A stretch of DNA of 64,000 nucleotides from a bacterium (lineage in GTDB: Bacteria > Electryoneota > Electryoneia > Electryoneales > Electryoneaceae). The notes under the pieces were generated by a model, which was given only the letters and a program-made list of their open reading frames with translations, was not told the origin of the DNA and did no database searches. Location of the stretch: NCBI GenBank assembly GCA_028278125.1, contig JANQEY010000080.1, positions 18,164-82,163 on the forward strand. The letters run 5' to 3'. Position 1 is the stretch's first letter; the number at the start of each line of letters is the position of its first letter. Position numbers and translations under genes: made by a program. Positions 38,836 through 49,800 of this stretch are shown here, piece by piece.

Positions 38836-39242
38836 TAAAAATACCGCCTTCAGAAAGTTATATGCATGGTTTGTATATCATTAGATTTTCCCCTAGTCTA
38901 ATTGTCATCCTTTTCGGATTGATGATGGTTCTCGTTAGCAGGTCATTCATATATTTTGTTATAGGGTTCTCAATTGCTCAGATTTGGGCTATCATGTATC
39001 TCCCTAAGCACATACCGAGCCTTATTATTAATAACGAAAATATATTTATTCCGCGCAGCAAGCATGGTAATATAAAACGGTTCATATGCCGAATGAGCTA
39101 TAGGTATATCACATACCCGATTAATGAAATCGATAAAAAAATCGATGGTAAATTGATTCTACGAAATGGGAAGAAAATCCACATTCCACACTTCTATGAT
39201 AGCAATGACGTACGAAGGGTCTTATTAAATATTCTTGATTGA
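38832..39242 (+). CDS. Small membrane protein, second copy of the giant-plus-small cassette
   Basis: 136 residues: two close membrane helices (about 14-55) and a soluble C-terminal domain of short strands (SLIINNENIFIPRS; GKLILRNGKKIHIPHF) ending with a helix. This is the two-helix plus PH-like layout also seen at 34138-34560. Its ATG overlaps the upstream stop. Function unknown. Confidence 0.5.
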   Translation: MIKIPPSESYMHGLYIIRFSPSLIVILFGLMMVLVSRSFIYFVIGFSIAQIWAIMYLPKHIPSLIINNENIFIPRSKHGNIKRFICRMSYRYITYPINEIDKKIDGKLILRNGKKIHIPHFYDSNDVRRVLLNILD

Positions 39243-39289
39243 CATAATTTTCCCGTCAAACGAAAAGTTAATTTGATTATGTAATTCGC

Positions 39290-40480
39290 TCGATGTATGG
39301 TATCAGTCATAAGGCAATAGCAGAAACATTGTCAACAATCTTATCAAGAGGTTGAGGACCATCTTCGAGAAGAACGGGTACCGGGAGATCAATGTGCATC
39401 TGCTGCACGTCCCAACCCGATACAGGTCAAGACCCGAATACCGACAAAGACCGACATCTACGCAATGGTTGAGGCTGCGGAGAGTAATTGAGACAAAGCG
39501 ATCATTCTATGCCTATTCAGCAGCGGGGTAGGTCTGACCACCTTGAGTGCGCTCAATCATGGCGATATAAGGCAGGAATTAGAAAATGATAGTCCCTGTA
39601 TTCGTATCATCGTCACTCCAGATCTGAAGCAGAGTGTCCTGGAAGCCTGTAAAGGGGGCATTCCATACTCCACCTTATTCAGCATGAACACAGTGGAAAA
39701 CCTAAGGTACTACTTAAGATAGAGAAGTGAGATATCTCGGGACCATGGCGCGGATGACACATTGTTCACATAGAAGTGGCGTTTATATGACAAACAGAAC
39801 AGGCCAAGATCTCGTTTGAGACATTCTCATTACAATTTGATTATCAAGAAGGCTGCACGATTGGCTGGCATAGATGAATGGGATTCTATATACGCATATA
39901 CAAGATAATGCGAAGCATCCTCAGAAGCCCAACGATGGATGGCGGGAGGCTCGACAAAGGCACTCAGGAGTTCTTAATGGGACATATTCTCCCGGGGAGT
40001 CAGGATCACTATTACGACAGAAACGATGTCGATTTCCATCGTACCGAGCACTTGAAGCTCGATTTCGGTAGACCTTCCAGGACCAAGTTGTCAGACCGTA
40101 TCATGACCACCATGAGGAGGGCCACAGACATCAGTGAAGACCCGGATGTCATCCTCCAGCAATTCATCGAGACAAGGCACAATGGCATCTTCTCATGGCA
40201 GCAATTGTCGGAGGATAGGAAGGTTGCTGTGCTCAACGAGGCTTTGGAATAGTGACGAGAAAATAACTCCGATTGGCCATCAGAGAAAAGGACCAAGCTA
40301 TTGACAAATCCGAAGTTACACAATATCTAGAACAGGGGTACGCATTCGTATCTGCACTGGATTAGGGGCAAGTCATTATACGACGGGGAGGGCTTTGAGA
40401 TGGGAGAGGTTTTCGATAACGATCCCTTGATTCGATTATTGCTAAAAAAAGAACGATTCGCTTCATCGAAAGAGGAATGA
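39290..40480 (+). pseudogene. Second decayed tyrosine recombinase
   Basis: Pieces in different frames include AAESNRDKAIILCLFSSGVG (Arg-block region), LTTLSALNHGDI, then MNTVENLRYYLR. The catalytic C-terminus survives as one 124-codon frame (39878-40252) with LDKGTQEFLMGHILPGSQDH and YYDRNDVDFHRTEHLKLDF, the His and Tyr blocks. A further tail reads VTQYLEQGYAFVSALD and FEMGEVFDND. Multiple stops and shifts make it inactive. It differs in sequence from the recombinase remnant at 34.8-35.6 kb. Confidence 0.65.
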
Positions 40481-40566
40481 GTAAAATATCTACAAACAAA
40501 TGTAAATAAATAAAACCGGAAGTTGGAGATAAATTCGAGACCGTCGAAATAGCTGGCGATAATATC

Positions 40567-40758
40567 GTGGTTTCGCTGGAAGCCGCGAGAGTCATTCTAC
40601 GCGAGCAGTTTGAACAATCAGTAAGCATGTACAGTGATCGATGTTTACATGAGAAAGAGTTCAATCAAGCTGATGATGACGTTGAGAAGCCGATCCTAGA
40701 AACTATATCAGGGGATTCCGAAGAAAAAAATGATTCGGAAGCCAAGAAAGAAGTATGA
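40567..40758 (+). CDS. Small acidic hypothetical protein
   Basis: 63 residues from GTG 40567. The frame is open further upstream (VGDKFETVEIAGDNI) but without an ATG, so the gene may be 5'-truncated. A short helix (LEAARVILREQFEQSV) is followed by an acidic, Ser/Glu/Asp-rich tail, similar in style to the 23025 protein. It lies directly behind the recombinase remnant. Not recognised. Confidence 0.35.
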   Translation: MVSLEAARVILREQFEQSVSMYSDRCLHEKEFNQADDDVEKPILETISGDSEEKNDSEAKKEV

Positions 40759-40953
40759 ATTGACGGCGATGAAGGGACTGCGAATAGTTGTCCACCCCTT
40801 ATCTAACTTCCAAGTTTTTCTAAGAAGATGTAAGAATCTTATCTTCATTCATACTTATTCAATTGGTTCATATAATGAGATAATTAAACTTGGATAAAAA
40901 AACCTAGTTTTATGAATTAATTTATATAGGATAAAACATCATTTCAATTCGAA

Positions 40954-42213
40954 ATGAGTGCGATATCCTCCGAAGATTGGTTCGTAATTAGAGATCCAAT
41001 TCATGGGTTTATTAAACTATCTCCATTAGAAAAAAATATCATTGATCATCCAGTATTCCAGAGATTACGCCGGATCAGACAATTAGCTTTTACGGATATG
41101 GTTTATCCAGGTGCTTACCATACTCGGTTTGAACATTCGTTGGGGGTGATGCATCTTTCATCAAGATTGTATGATACGATATGGGAAAAAGACCAGGAAT
41201 TACTAATTGATCATGGATTGCCAAGTGATGTACAAGAAAGAGTGAGAAAAATTATTAGATTAGCTGCGTTATTACATGATGTTGGACATGGTCCGTTTTC
41301 TCACACTTCTGAAACATTGCTTCCAATAAACAGCAATACCGGCCAAAGATTTCGTCATGAAGATTATTCCGTGGCTATCATTAAATCCATTTTTGGGAAG
41401 TTGATAAAAGAAGATCCATATATCTCCTCGCACAGTATTGGGATTAACGAAATTACCCAAATGATTGGTGATGATGACATTGGGAATCCACGACTTCTTT
41501 TTTGGAAAAATTTGATTGCCAGTCAACTTGACGCAGATAGAATGGATTATCTACTTCGCGATTCATATTATACGGGCACTAGATATGGTTATTATGACTT
41601 AGAAAGACTTATCGAAACAATAAAGGTCGGAATCGATAACGAAACAGATAGTATTTCAATCTGTACTGAATCTGGAGGATGTCAGTGTGCATTGGAGTTA
41701 ATTCTTGCTCGATATTCTATGTTCAATCAAGTTTACTTCCATAAAGTGAGACGGGGATACGATGCGGCACTTGGGAAAAAAATTGAAACGATTTTACCTG
41801 ATGGGCAGTTTCCACCACCTACTTCTAATGATATTACTGAATTCATAATGTGGGATGATTGGAGTGTTTTTAACACGTTATCGGCTAAACCAAAAGATGT
41901 ATATGACCAAATCTTTATGGAACGGAAAAAACCAGTTTGCATTCTAGAGACTTCCGAAATGAGCGAATATGAAGGGAAAATCGATGAATTAGGTGATATT
42001 GATTCTATAATCCTTGATACCGCAGACCAATCACCATATAAAATCGGAAAAAATGAGATTAAGATTATGGACATGACGACCAAAGAATTAGTTTTACTTT
42101 CATCGACCTCTCCCTTTATTGAACATTTAAAACCCTTCGTGTATTATCGTATCTATAAACTAGTAGGGGATAGAACAAGCCAAAAACCAATCGTGGGGGA
42201 AAAGAATGAGTGA
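40954..42213 (+). CDS. HD-superfamily phosphohydrolase (COG1078-like)
   Basis: 419 residues. The N-terminal half has the HD metal-binding set: TRFEHSLGVMHL, ALLHDVGHGPFSHTSE and ASQLDADRMDYLLRDS, typical of dNTPase-related HD hydrolases such as YdhJ/YwfO. Such enzymes hydrolyse (d)NTPs or related nucleotides. The C-terminal part is less conserved. Its last codons overlap the start of the YwgA-like gene. In bacteria YwfO and YwgA are also neighbours, which supports a functional pair. Nucleotide depletion in defence is a possible role. Confidence 0.8.
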   Translation: MSAISSEDWFVIRDPIHGFIKLSPLEKNIIDHPVFQRLRRIRQLAFTDMVYPGAYHTRFEHSLGVMHLSSRLYDTIWEKDQELLIDHGLPSDVQERVRKIIRLAALLHDVGHGPFSHTSETLLPINSNTGQRFRHEDYSVAIIKSIFGKLIKEDPYISSHSIGINEITQMIGDDDIGNPRLLFWKNLIASQLDADRMDYLLRDSYYTGTRYGYYDLERLIETIKVGIDNETDSISICTESGGCQCALELILARYSMFNQVYFHKVRRGYDAALGKKIETILPDGQFPPPTSNDITEFIMWDDWSVFNTLSAKPKDVYDQIFMERKKPVCILETSEMSEYEGKIDELGDIDSIILDTADQSPYKIGKNEIKIMDMTTKELVLLSSTSPFIEHLKPFVYYRIYKLVGDRTSQKPIVGEKNE

Positions 42214-42757
42214 ATCACATAATTTAAGGTATTTGCGCATGGGAGTACTTAGTTCGTTTGTTGAATTGCTAGAAGAAAATCGATTGGGAAGCACAAAAAT
42301 CCAGAAAATAGTTTATTTAAGTCAAACCATTCATGAAATTCCTTTGGACTTTAGATTCACCCTCTTTAATTATGGCCCTTACAGTATTGAACTTAGTAAT
42401 GAAATCGAGAATTTAGAATATCAGAACATACTCGAACTAAAATGTGATAAAGAATTATGTCACCTACATCGCACAACCCGTGATTTGCCTAACAGAGCAA
42501 TAAAACAAAAAGAACAGTTTATCGATTTTATTCATTCTACAATTACCACATGGGGTGATTATTCTACAAAAGACCTAGAATTAATCGCTACATATATATT
42601 CATTGATCGAATGAAAGCAAAACGAGGGCAATACACACAAGAAGAACTAATAAAAACTGTAAAAGATATTAAACCTAAATATAGTGACCGATGTGAGGAA
42701 GTTTTCATAACTCTTGAGTCGCTTTATTCATTTTCTTCACTCCGGCAAACTTCGTGA
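42206..42757 (+). CDS. YwgA/Panacea-like protein
   Basis: 183 residues, helical, with KIQKIVYLSQTIHEIPLDFR, RFTLFNYGPYSIELSNEIE and DLELIATYIFIDRM. This pattern resembles YwgA and the related Panacea (DUF4065) fold, found as antitoxin or partner modules. It overlaps the HD gene by eight bases, so translation is coupled. Family assignment is from pattern memory and moderate. It may bind or restrain one of its neighbours. Confidence 0.6.
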   Translation: MSESHNLRYLRMGVLSSFVELLEENRLGSTKIQKIVYLSQTIHEIPLDFRFTLFNYGPYSIELSNEIENLEYQNILELKCDKELCHLHRTTRDLPNRAIKQKEQFIDFIHSTITTWGDYSTKDLELIATYIFIDRMKAKRGQYTQEELIKTVKDIKPKYSDRCEEVFITLESLYSFSSLRQTS

Positions 42758-42827
42758 GATGATTACTTTGACTCTGTTTTCTATAATCTGTTCACCGTCA
42801 AAAATCAATATAATTGAAAAGAACAAC

Positions 42828-44117
42828 ATGGCTGATTTTGTAAAAGGAAAAATGGAATTAATTCCATCTGAAGATGATATTCCGAATTATTTCAGGGTGA
42901 CTGATTTAGTGAATCCTGCTCAATATTATTATTATCGAAATAAATTTATTAGACCAACATTAGCTATCCGCCGCAAGTTAGCGATGGGGACGAAACTACA
43001 TGAACACTTCGAAAGATTATGGCTGAACATTGATGGTTTTGAAAGACAAGAAACATTATTGGATGGAGTATGGGTTGGGTATAATGTTGTTGGGAAATAT
43101 GATTTGAGATTTAGGGGATCCATAATTGAAATAAAAACAAAATCAATTCCAGTTGATGATCCGAATGATATCTTTTCATTTTATCCTCAAGATCTGGAGC
43201 AACTTCTGTATTATGTAGCTATATCTGCTTCACCAAATAAGAACAATTATCTTGTGTTCATTACTGATGTGTATCCATATGATTTTTCTTGCTATTGTGT
43301 AAGTTATAACGACTTGGATAATGTTAGACGATTGCTATCGGAACGCATTGATTTACTTAGTAACGCTTTAATAACCAAGGAACCTAGCATCTTGGGAAGA
43401 TGTAGATATTATGAACACGGATGTCAATACAATGAATCTGAAGTATGTAAATGTAAGGAACTTGAACCCCTCCCTATTGATAAAATGAAAAGGATTGTTA
43501 CTATAACTAAAGCTAATGATTTTGAAGAAATATTATTAAATATCGACAAATCAAATTATAATCAAGACCTAATCTACTTAAACACTTTTCAAATCTTATT
43601 TCCTAGGGTGTGGTATGAGGAAAAGATTGATGAGGCGGAGTCAAATTTTCATAAATCTTCTTTAAAAACAGCAGAGGAAGAGTTATTAAATAAGGCAATT
43701 TTGGATGTCGAAGAGTTTAAGATATCGCATTCTCCGCCAAATCCATTATTGGAGTATCCTGGTTTTCGGGTTCAAATTCCTCGTAAATATTTAACGATGA
43801 GGCAGAGCGGAAAAGAGCCGAGAATTGTACCATATCTCGGGATAATAAGCGAGTTGAAAAATGCTAGATATGCAAATAAACCACATGATATTCCCCTCAG
43901 CAGATTAGCAATCACTTGTGCGTGTGTAGGTGTCGATTCTGGAGTTATTTTTGTCCATTATCCTTACCTTAACCGTAGATTAGACGCATTTTACATCGAA
44001 TTTCAACATATTGACGAAATTAGAGAAGGTATAATTGAACAATTGAAATCGATAACAAAAGCAAAAGAGGAAAACGACATCGAATTGCTAGATCCAAAGT
44101 TGGATTGGATGTTATGA
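42828..44117 (+). CDS. Cas4/RecB-like PD-(D/E)XK nuclease
   Basis: About 429 residues from ATG 42828; the frame extends to 42714, but that part overlaps the upstream gene. Core motifs: GTKLHEHFERLW (His), VVGKYDLRFRGSIIEIKTKS (Asp and Glu-x-Lys), DLEQLLYYVAIS (Gln-x3-Tyr), then four Cys residues (about 43400-43455), as in the iron-sulfur cluster of Cas4/RecB-type nucleases. A roughly 200-residue C-terminal domain is unassigned. There is no CRISPR array or other cas gene, so it is not a CRISPR Cas4. It forms a three-gene cluster with the HD and YwgA-like genes. Confidence 0.72.
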   Translation: MADFVKGKMELIPSEDDIPNYFRVTDLVNPAQYYYYRNKFIRPTLAIRRKLAMGTKLHEHFERLWLNIDGFERQETLLDGVWVGYNVVGKYDLRFRGSIIEIKTKSIPVDDPNDIFSFYPQDLEQLLYYVAISASPNKNNYLVFITDVYPYDFSCYCVSYNDLDNVRRLLSERIDLLSNALITKEPSILGRCRYYEHGCQYNESEVCKCKELEPLPIDKMKRIVTITKANDFEEILLNIDKSNYNQDLIYLNTFQILFPRVWYEEKIDEAESNFHKSSLKTAEEELLNKAILDVEEFKISHSPPNPLLEYPGFRVQIPRKYLTMRQSGKEPRIVPYLGIISELKNARYANKPHDIPLSRLAITCACVGVDSGVIFVHYPYLNRRLDAFYIEFQHIDEIREGIIEQLKSITKAKEENDIELLDPKLDWML

Positions 44118-44669
44118 AAATAACATACCTCAATTAACTTTTTTCCTAAAATTTTGATTTTTAAGGTATAATTACGTGGAGCACCTTATCTACTGCCGTA
44201 GTAATAATGGAGTTTAACACTGAGGCTTCATCATTGATGATGATTATATGCTGGATAGCACATATATTAGATCATGGAGACAACTTATAGTTTGTATTGT
44301 TATACATCTCCTTTATCTATGGCATTTCACCCTAATCCTTAAGTTGTAGAGAATTTAATGTTGTGCCCTTCTTCTATGCTCCAATCTCAAAAATAAATTG
44401 CTTATGCAACGAAAGAACCATAACTTATCGGTAAGGTGACAGCAGATATGGCATAGTACCTCCTCAATGGTTCTTTTCCCTAAATTGAAGGTAATGTTCA
44501 CGACTTGGTTTGTGTACCATGGAGAGATTTTAACCTAACCTTGAAATCCCCTTCAGGCATATAGTGTGATGACTTGTTAGCTATCGTCCATTCTGATGAT
44601 AATCAGAGGATATTCTTCGTAGAATGAAAGAGAACGGTTACTGAAAGAGGTTTAAGTCGAAATAGGGAA
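44118..44669. other. 552-bp gene-less stretch
   Basis: AT-rich; no supported frame, RNA or repeat. Confidence 0.35.
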
Positions 44670-44969
44670 GTGAAAGCTATCGATCAACTCATGAGGGCGC
44701 ATATGGCTGCATTGAAGAGTATCACTTCAGATACAAAGTATATCGTTGGAGGAACAATACCTTTCGTAGCAGACTATTTCAGAAGGCGTGTAGTAATGAA
44801 TGTTCTGGAGTCCTCGATTATTAATAAGGGAGGAGATCCAGTTTATTGGATGTATCCTACAAAGTAAAAAGATGATACTTATATCAACCCTGAGGGAAAT
44901 ATGTATGAATTGGTGGCTGAATGGGTAAAAAGAAACCAAAATTGGTTAGCGCAGAAGAATGGGCAATAA
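44670..44969 (+). pseudogene. Interrupted small ORF
   Basis: From GTG 44670 the frame reads MRAHMAALKSITSDTKYIVG and VYWMYPTK, meets TAA at 44865-44867, then continues in the same frame as INPEGNMYELVAEWVKRNQN to TAA at 44967. The continuation looks protein-like, so one nonsense codon may have split a gene. It overlaps the start of the next ORF in another frame. The family is unknown. Confidence 0.35.
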
Positions 44970-45331
44970 TATCTGAAAAGAACTGGACGCCAGTTGAATT
45001 AATTGGAAATGGTTTACCAGAATCCCTTAAACAAATTCCGTCTGATCAGCGTTTGAGAGTTTTTGCAAGTGGATGTGTTTTAACATCTGTTGAATCAGTT
45101 CCTGATGGGTCACTGATTGGAGGGGTTGATGTATTTCGCCTTGCCAAAACACATCCTGAACCTGTTGACTACAACAAGGATCATTATGCTGTGAAAAAAA
45201 GTACTATGGGTGAGCCAATATTATTGCTATATAATGAAAATGACAATGAGCATTGGATAGAAAATATTCCAGATCGGCTTAATAATGTTGAAGTGATTTC
45301 CACAATAGAAGTGAAAACAAAGAATGAATAG
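44921..45331 (+). CDS. Hypothetical protein, 136 residues
   Basis: A soluble protein with a basic start (MGKKKPKLVSAEEWAIISEK), a central Gly-rich strand region (RLRVFASGCVLTSVESVPDG) and a charged end. GGTGGCTGA just upstream can serve as ribosome site. Not recognised; no partner genes are apparent. Confidence 0.5.
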   Translation: MGKKKPKLVSAEEWAIISEKNWTPVELIGNGLPESLKQIPSDQRLRVFASGCVLTSVESVPDGSLIGGVDVFRLAKTHPEPVDYNKDHYAVKKSTMGEPILLLYNENDNEHWIENIPDRLNNVEVISTIEVKTKNE

Positions 45332-45988
45332 TGTTGTTATGTCTTAAGTGGTCTTCTTCCATTGATGAGTAGATAAAGAAAAATAAAATCATTTAAATGT
45401 TAGTTTTAGTTAATGAAAAATCCATTTGGAGACTATTCTCATACTTTATTTAAATTGTTATTAAAAATCACCAATTCGGTAGGTATATTCTTTTCTGATA
45501 AGGAGGTCCTAACCCTAAAGTGTTGTGATATCCTCCATAATAATTAGGCATGAAAATAGAAACATATTCGTAATTAGATTATTGAATAAGTAAGTAATTC
45601 TCTTGCTCGAAGAGAACTGCATTGGTGTAATGTTGTTTCTCAAAACTGTAGGCGGTGTTTAAAATGCGATGCAACACAACAGCAGTTAATGACATCAGAT
45701 GATTTGTGCGATTGATTACTTCGTTATTTAACGATTATTCTATGATTTTAGGGCTAGGTTTAGTTAGATATTGATGACACACTTAACCATCAACTGAATT
45801 TGATTACATTTATGAATAAAAACATAATTCATCTGGCATTAATTAAAAGTCGCCTGTATCATATTTGCTCAAATATCAAAAATAAAGTAATTGGAGCGTA
45901 ATTTTTAACTAAAGACCCATTGCGTATAAATGGAGGTAATACTATCAGACCGGTATTATCTAATACGCACAGTAAAGGGGATTGAAGC
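45332..45988. other. 657-bp gene-less stretch
   Basis: AT-rich; nothing recognised on either strand. Confidence 0.35.
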
Positions 45989-46348
45989 ATGAAATTTAGA
46001 ATTGGTCGAACTTCTCTACGTCGCTCAGATCTTATACCTCCGTGTGAAGAAGCCACTCGCGAATCATGTATAAACACGGAGATTAGAGGAACGGATGATC
46101 CAAGAAAGATTCCCTCCCATTTAGGTGATAGTAAATGGTGGTATTCAGATGGAAAGAATCATCGTTTGGTTGAAGGATACATAGCTAGGGACTTTGAATC
46201 AGAGGATTGGTTCATCGAATTTGAAACATTGGAGTCATTAGTTCAATTTACACAAAAATATGGAGAGATCGCAATATTTCCAAAAGAATTCGAGTGTATG
46301 GATGTAACACTGGAAATCATTGATGATTATTCGTTTATGGATGAATGA
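45989..46348 (+). CDS. Hypothetical protein, 119 residues
   Basis: A small acidic protein beginning MKFRIGRTSLRRSDLIPPCE, with a mixed alpha/beta second half (KWWYSDGKNHRLVEGYIARD; ESLVQFTQKYGEIAIFPK). It is monocistronic and the last gene of the AT-rich island. The family is not recognised. Confidence 0.5.
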   Translation: MKFRIGRTSLRRSDLIPPCEEATRESCINTEIRGTDDPRKIPSHLGDSKWWYSDGKNHRLVEGYIARDFESEDWFIEFETLESLVQFTQKYGEIAIFPKEFECMDVTLEIIDDYSFMDE

Positions 46349-46747
46349 TTGCTCACAAGGAATCAATTTGATTGATACCTTCAGATATACTCAGGCAATC
46401 TGAAGAAATCTTAATAGCGAACTCATTCTGGATTTAAGATATCCATATTTAATGATTTGTCCTACACTCGCTCATTATAATAGAGCACATTTTGTATGTC
46501 CTTATCACACAAAAATAAGCAGGGTTTATCCGCTGGAGTCGAAAAACCCCGCTGGGTCCACTCTTCTAATTATATGTTGGGATACGTGGACGCCAGCTGG
46601 ACCGCGGATACGCCTGGACTTCGCTACAGCTGGGAAGATGTTGGTATTCGTACAGATCCGCGGTCCCGCATGGGTCCGGTTTTCACATTGGGTTGGTTGA
46701 TTCCGTATAATAATGTAATGATTATTGCTTGTAGGTTATTATAATAC
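46349..46747. other. GC-rich island with inverted repeat at the accessory/core boundary
   Basis: Within AT-rich DNA, 46525-46690 is GC-rich. It holds a perfect 11-bp inverted repeat, GGACCGCGGAT (46599-46609) against ATCCGCGGTCC (46656-46666), and a perfect CCAGCTGG palindrome just before it. Overlapping frames cross it but none looks like a known protein. A structured RNA is possible. Confidence 0.35.
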
Positions 46748-46777
46748 GCAAAATTACCTCCAAAATGGTTATATAAG
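46748..46777 (+). promoter_or_regulatory. Shared promoter motif, copy 1 (upstream of the 1732-residue gene)
   Basis: GCAAAATTACCTCCA, then six bases, then TTATATAA (TATA-box-like), 31 bp before the gene at 46808. The same arrangement without gaps occurs twice at 53.4 kb. See findings. Confidence 0.6.
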
Positions 46778-46807
46778 CTCCATGACAGAGGGGGTCTACC
46801 GTTCGGG

Positions 46808-49800
46808 TTGTTTGCGATGTTAGGTGTGGGTAAGAGCAAGGGCCATCGTCAGGCCATGCTTCTCGTGATAGCACTGCTCTTGCCGTCGTTCTTTATCGTT
46901 CCCGGAGCAGTGAGCCCCGACCGCCGGGAGATCGGTCCGGGCTCGGGTACCACACACTATGGAGATCCTGTGGACTATATCGATCTCGGTGTGTTCAGCG
47001 ACGGGATCGATGTTGAGGGAAATGCGACCGTGGGGCTTCCTGTGAATGTCACCGTGAGGGTGGATAGCTTCTCAGAGGCAATGGCCAACAAGGTCCTGAT
47101 CTATGATGAGTCGGAGTACACATATTCATTCCCGCAGTACAGTCCCAATGGTTCGTTCATCGCCTACAGGAACAACGATTACGCAGGTGATGGGCAGGTG
47201 GAGGTACACCGGATCGATTACGATGGTTCCGGCCATAAGCGTCTGACCACGTACGGGGCAGAATATTCACCACGCTGGTCGGGAGACGGGAAGCTGATAA
47301 CCTACTTCTCGAAACAAGGGACCGATCCTTATTACCAGGTCTGGGTGATGGACTGGGATGGTGGGAACAAGACCAGGCTGACCGATGGCAATATCTCCAA
47401 CCAGAGCTGCGACATCTCGCAGGACGGCAGGACGATCATATACAGGGTGATCAGGAACGGATACAAGGAGCTCCGGATGAAGATCTGGAACGGGACCGAA
47501 TGGACGGGAGATGACGATCAGTATCTGTTCGACATCAGGAACATGGCGATCTTCGGTCAGAACGACAGCGTTATAGTATTCGACAGGAACGATACCGGTA
47601 GCCCATACAGGAATCTGTGGATCGCGTACATGAACGGTTCATGGAGCAACGAACCCAGGTTCGAACGGCTTACCAACACTTCGTTCAACGAGACAGCACT
47701 TTCGGTGAGCCCGGAAGGCATCCTCTCCTACCGCTCACTGGAAGGAGGCAATCCCCAGGGAGATCTCTGGTTACTGGACATGAGGACCGGAGATCGCGTC
47801 CGAATGACGAATGCGACCAACCTCGGCGATAAGAACACCTACCCAGGAGGGGGATTCTCCAGCGATGGAGAGAGATACGTCAGCATACTTGACGATGATA
47901 ATGATAATAAAACTGAGATTTGGCAGCTGAACGTAACCGCAAAGGCGGAAGTTCACCTTTACGAGGGGGATCCATCGGAAGGAGGCATATTCATTGGGAA
48001 TGAGAACGTGGCTGCATGGGGTAGTCTTTCAACCTATGCCGAATTCCAATGGACCCCTTACTTCCCGGGTGAACGGAAGCTGTACGCGGAGCTCATGAAC
48101 GTCACACCTGTGGATGGGAACGCTTCGAACAATGTAGCGACCTTGACGGTGAATGTCAGCATTGGGCCTTACCCGGACCTTGGGATAGCCGAGGACGGCA
48201 TCACGACATCGGATCAACCGCAGACCGGGAAGCCGATAACGGTCCAGGTCGATGTCGATAACATCGGGAACGTGTCGAGGACGAGCCATATCCTATTGGA
48301 TGAATCGGACTTCAACTACAGCGATCCGCAATATTCGCCTGATGGAAGGTATATCGCATATCGTTGGTACAATTCTAGCGGGGATGGCCAGTTCGAGATC
48401 GTAAGGATCACAGCTGATGGCAAGAACGAGACGCACCTGACCAGCGAGGGAAGCGACTATATGCCTAGATGGTCGGGCGATAGCAAGCTGATATGCTACT
48501 ATTCAAAGAAGGACACCTTTCCGTTATACGGTGGAAGGGTCATGGAACCTGACGGTTCGAACAATACACTAGTAACAGAACATGGCTCCTACCATGCTCC
48601 GGCGAGAGACCTTTCCAGCGATGGCAGGTCGATGCTGTACACGGTCAACTCAGCTGCTGACGCCGAACTCTGGATCAAGACCCGGCCAGGGAATGATTGG
48701 GGTTCCGCATCAGATACTTACCTGTACGATGTAAGGGGCCTCACCATCTTCGGTCAGACCGACAACGTGATCTATGCACCGGTACGGGCTGACAACGAGA
48801 CAGATTGGAACATATGGAGGTTGACCCCGAACGGTTCCTGGTCTGAAGGAGTGGAAGCCGAACGTTTGACGACTTCAACCTACAATCACACGCCCACATC
48901 GACCACGAACACGGGCCTGCTCGCTTATCACTCGCGCGAGGGAGGCCCGAAGGGGGACGCGTGGTTCCTGGACACATACACCGGAGAGACGGTTAAGATC
49001 ACGAACGCGTTGAACCTGACAAACGGTGTGGTACTGCCTCGTGGTGGTTTCTCATCGGACGGATCGAAGTTCATTGTATCACTTGACGAGGACGGTGATG
49101 ATAATACAGAGCTGTGGGAGCTCAATGCCACGGTCACCGCGAAATTAAGCTTATACGAAGGGGACCCGGAGAAAGGAGGACGATTGTTAGGGAGCAAGAA
49201 CCTGGCTGCATGGGAGGATCTGACGTCCCACCTCGCTATCTCCTGGGTCCCCGATACACCAGGGAACCACAGTCTGTACGCCGTGATAGAGGATCAGAGC
49301 AGGTACGATCCGAACCCGTACAACGATATCGCCGTGCTGGAGGTCCAAGTGCGTGGGCCGCACATCGTGGTCGACGGAGGATCGTTCTCCATAACGGAGA
49401 ACGCCACCGTGAACATGACCAGCACGGCGTGGATAAATGTCGAGAACGTCTACGGGACGTCCATCAAGTGGAACGGGTCGTTGAACATCTATGACGGCGA
49501 TCCGGAGCTCGGCGGGTTCCGCATCGGAGTGGAGGATGTATCGTTCGACGGGATCGCCTCCGATTCATTGAGTTTCGAATGGGTCCCCGAATCCCCTGGC
49601 GATCATGACCTCTTCTTCAACCTGACAGGGGTATACACCGAATTAATGAACATGTCGGCCGAGAACGTATCGGTATCGACGCATGTCAGGGGGATCCCGG
49701 ACCTGGCTGTATTCAATGAGAGCATCACGGTCCTGAACCCCGTCGTCGGGCTTCCTGCCGAGGTAACGATAAATATCAGCAACCTGGACAGATGGGATAT

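Noticed and set aside
42828..44117. Cas4-like nuclease as part of a CRISPR-Cas locus
   Set aside because: No array, cas1, cas2 or effector gene is present; the neighbours are HD and YwgA-like genes.
46496..46744. 82-residue frame across the GC-rich island
   Set aside because: Two overlapping frames of similar length are open here and neither resembles a known protein or has a clear ribosome site.
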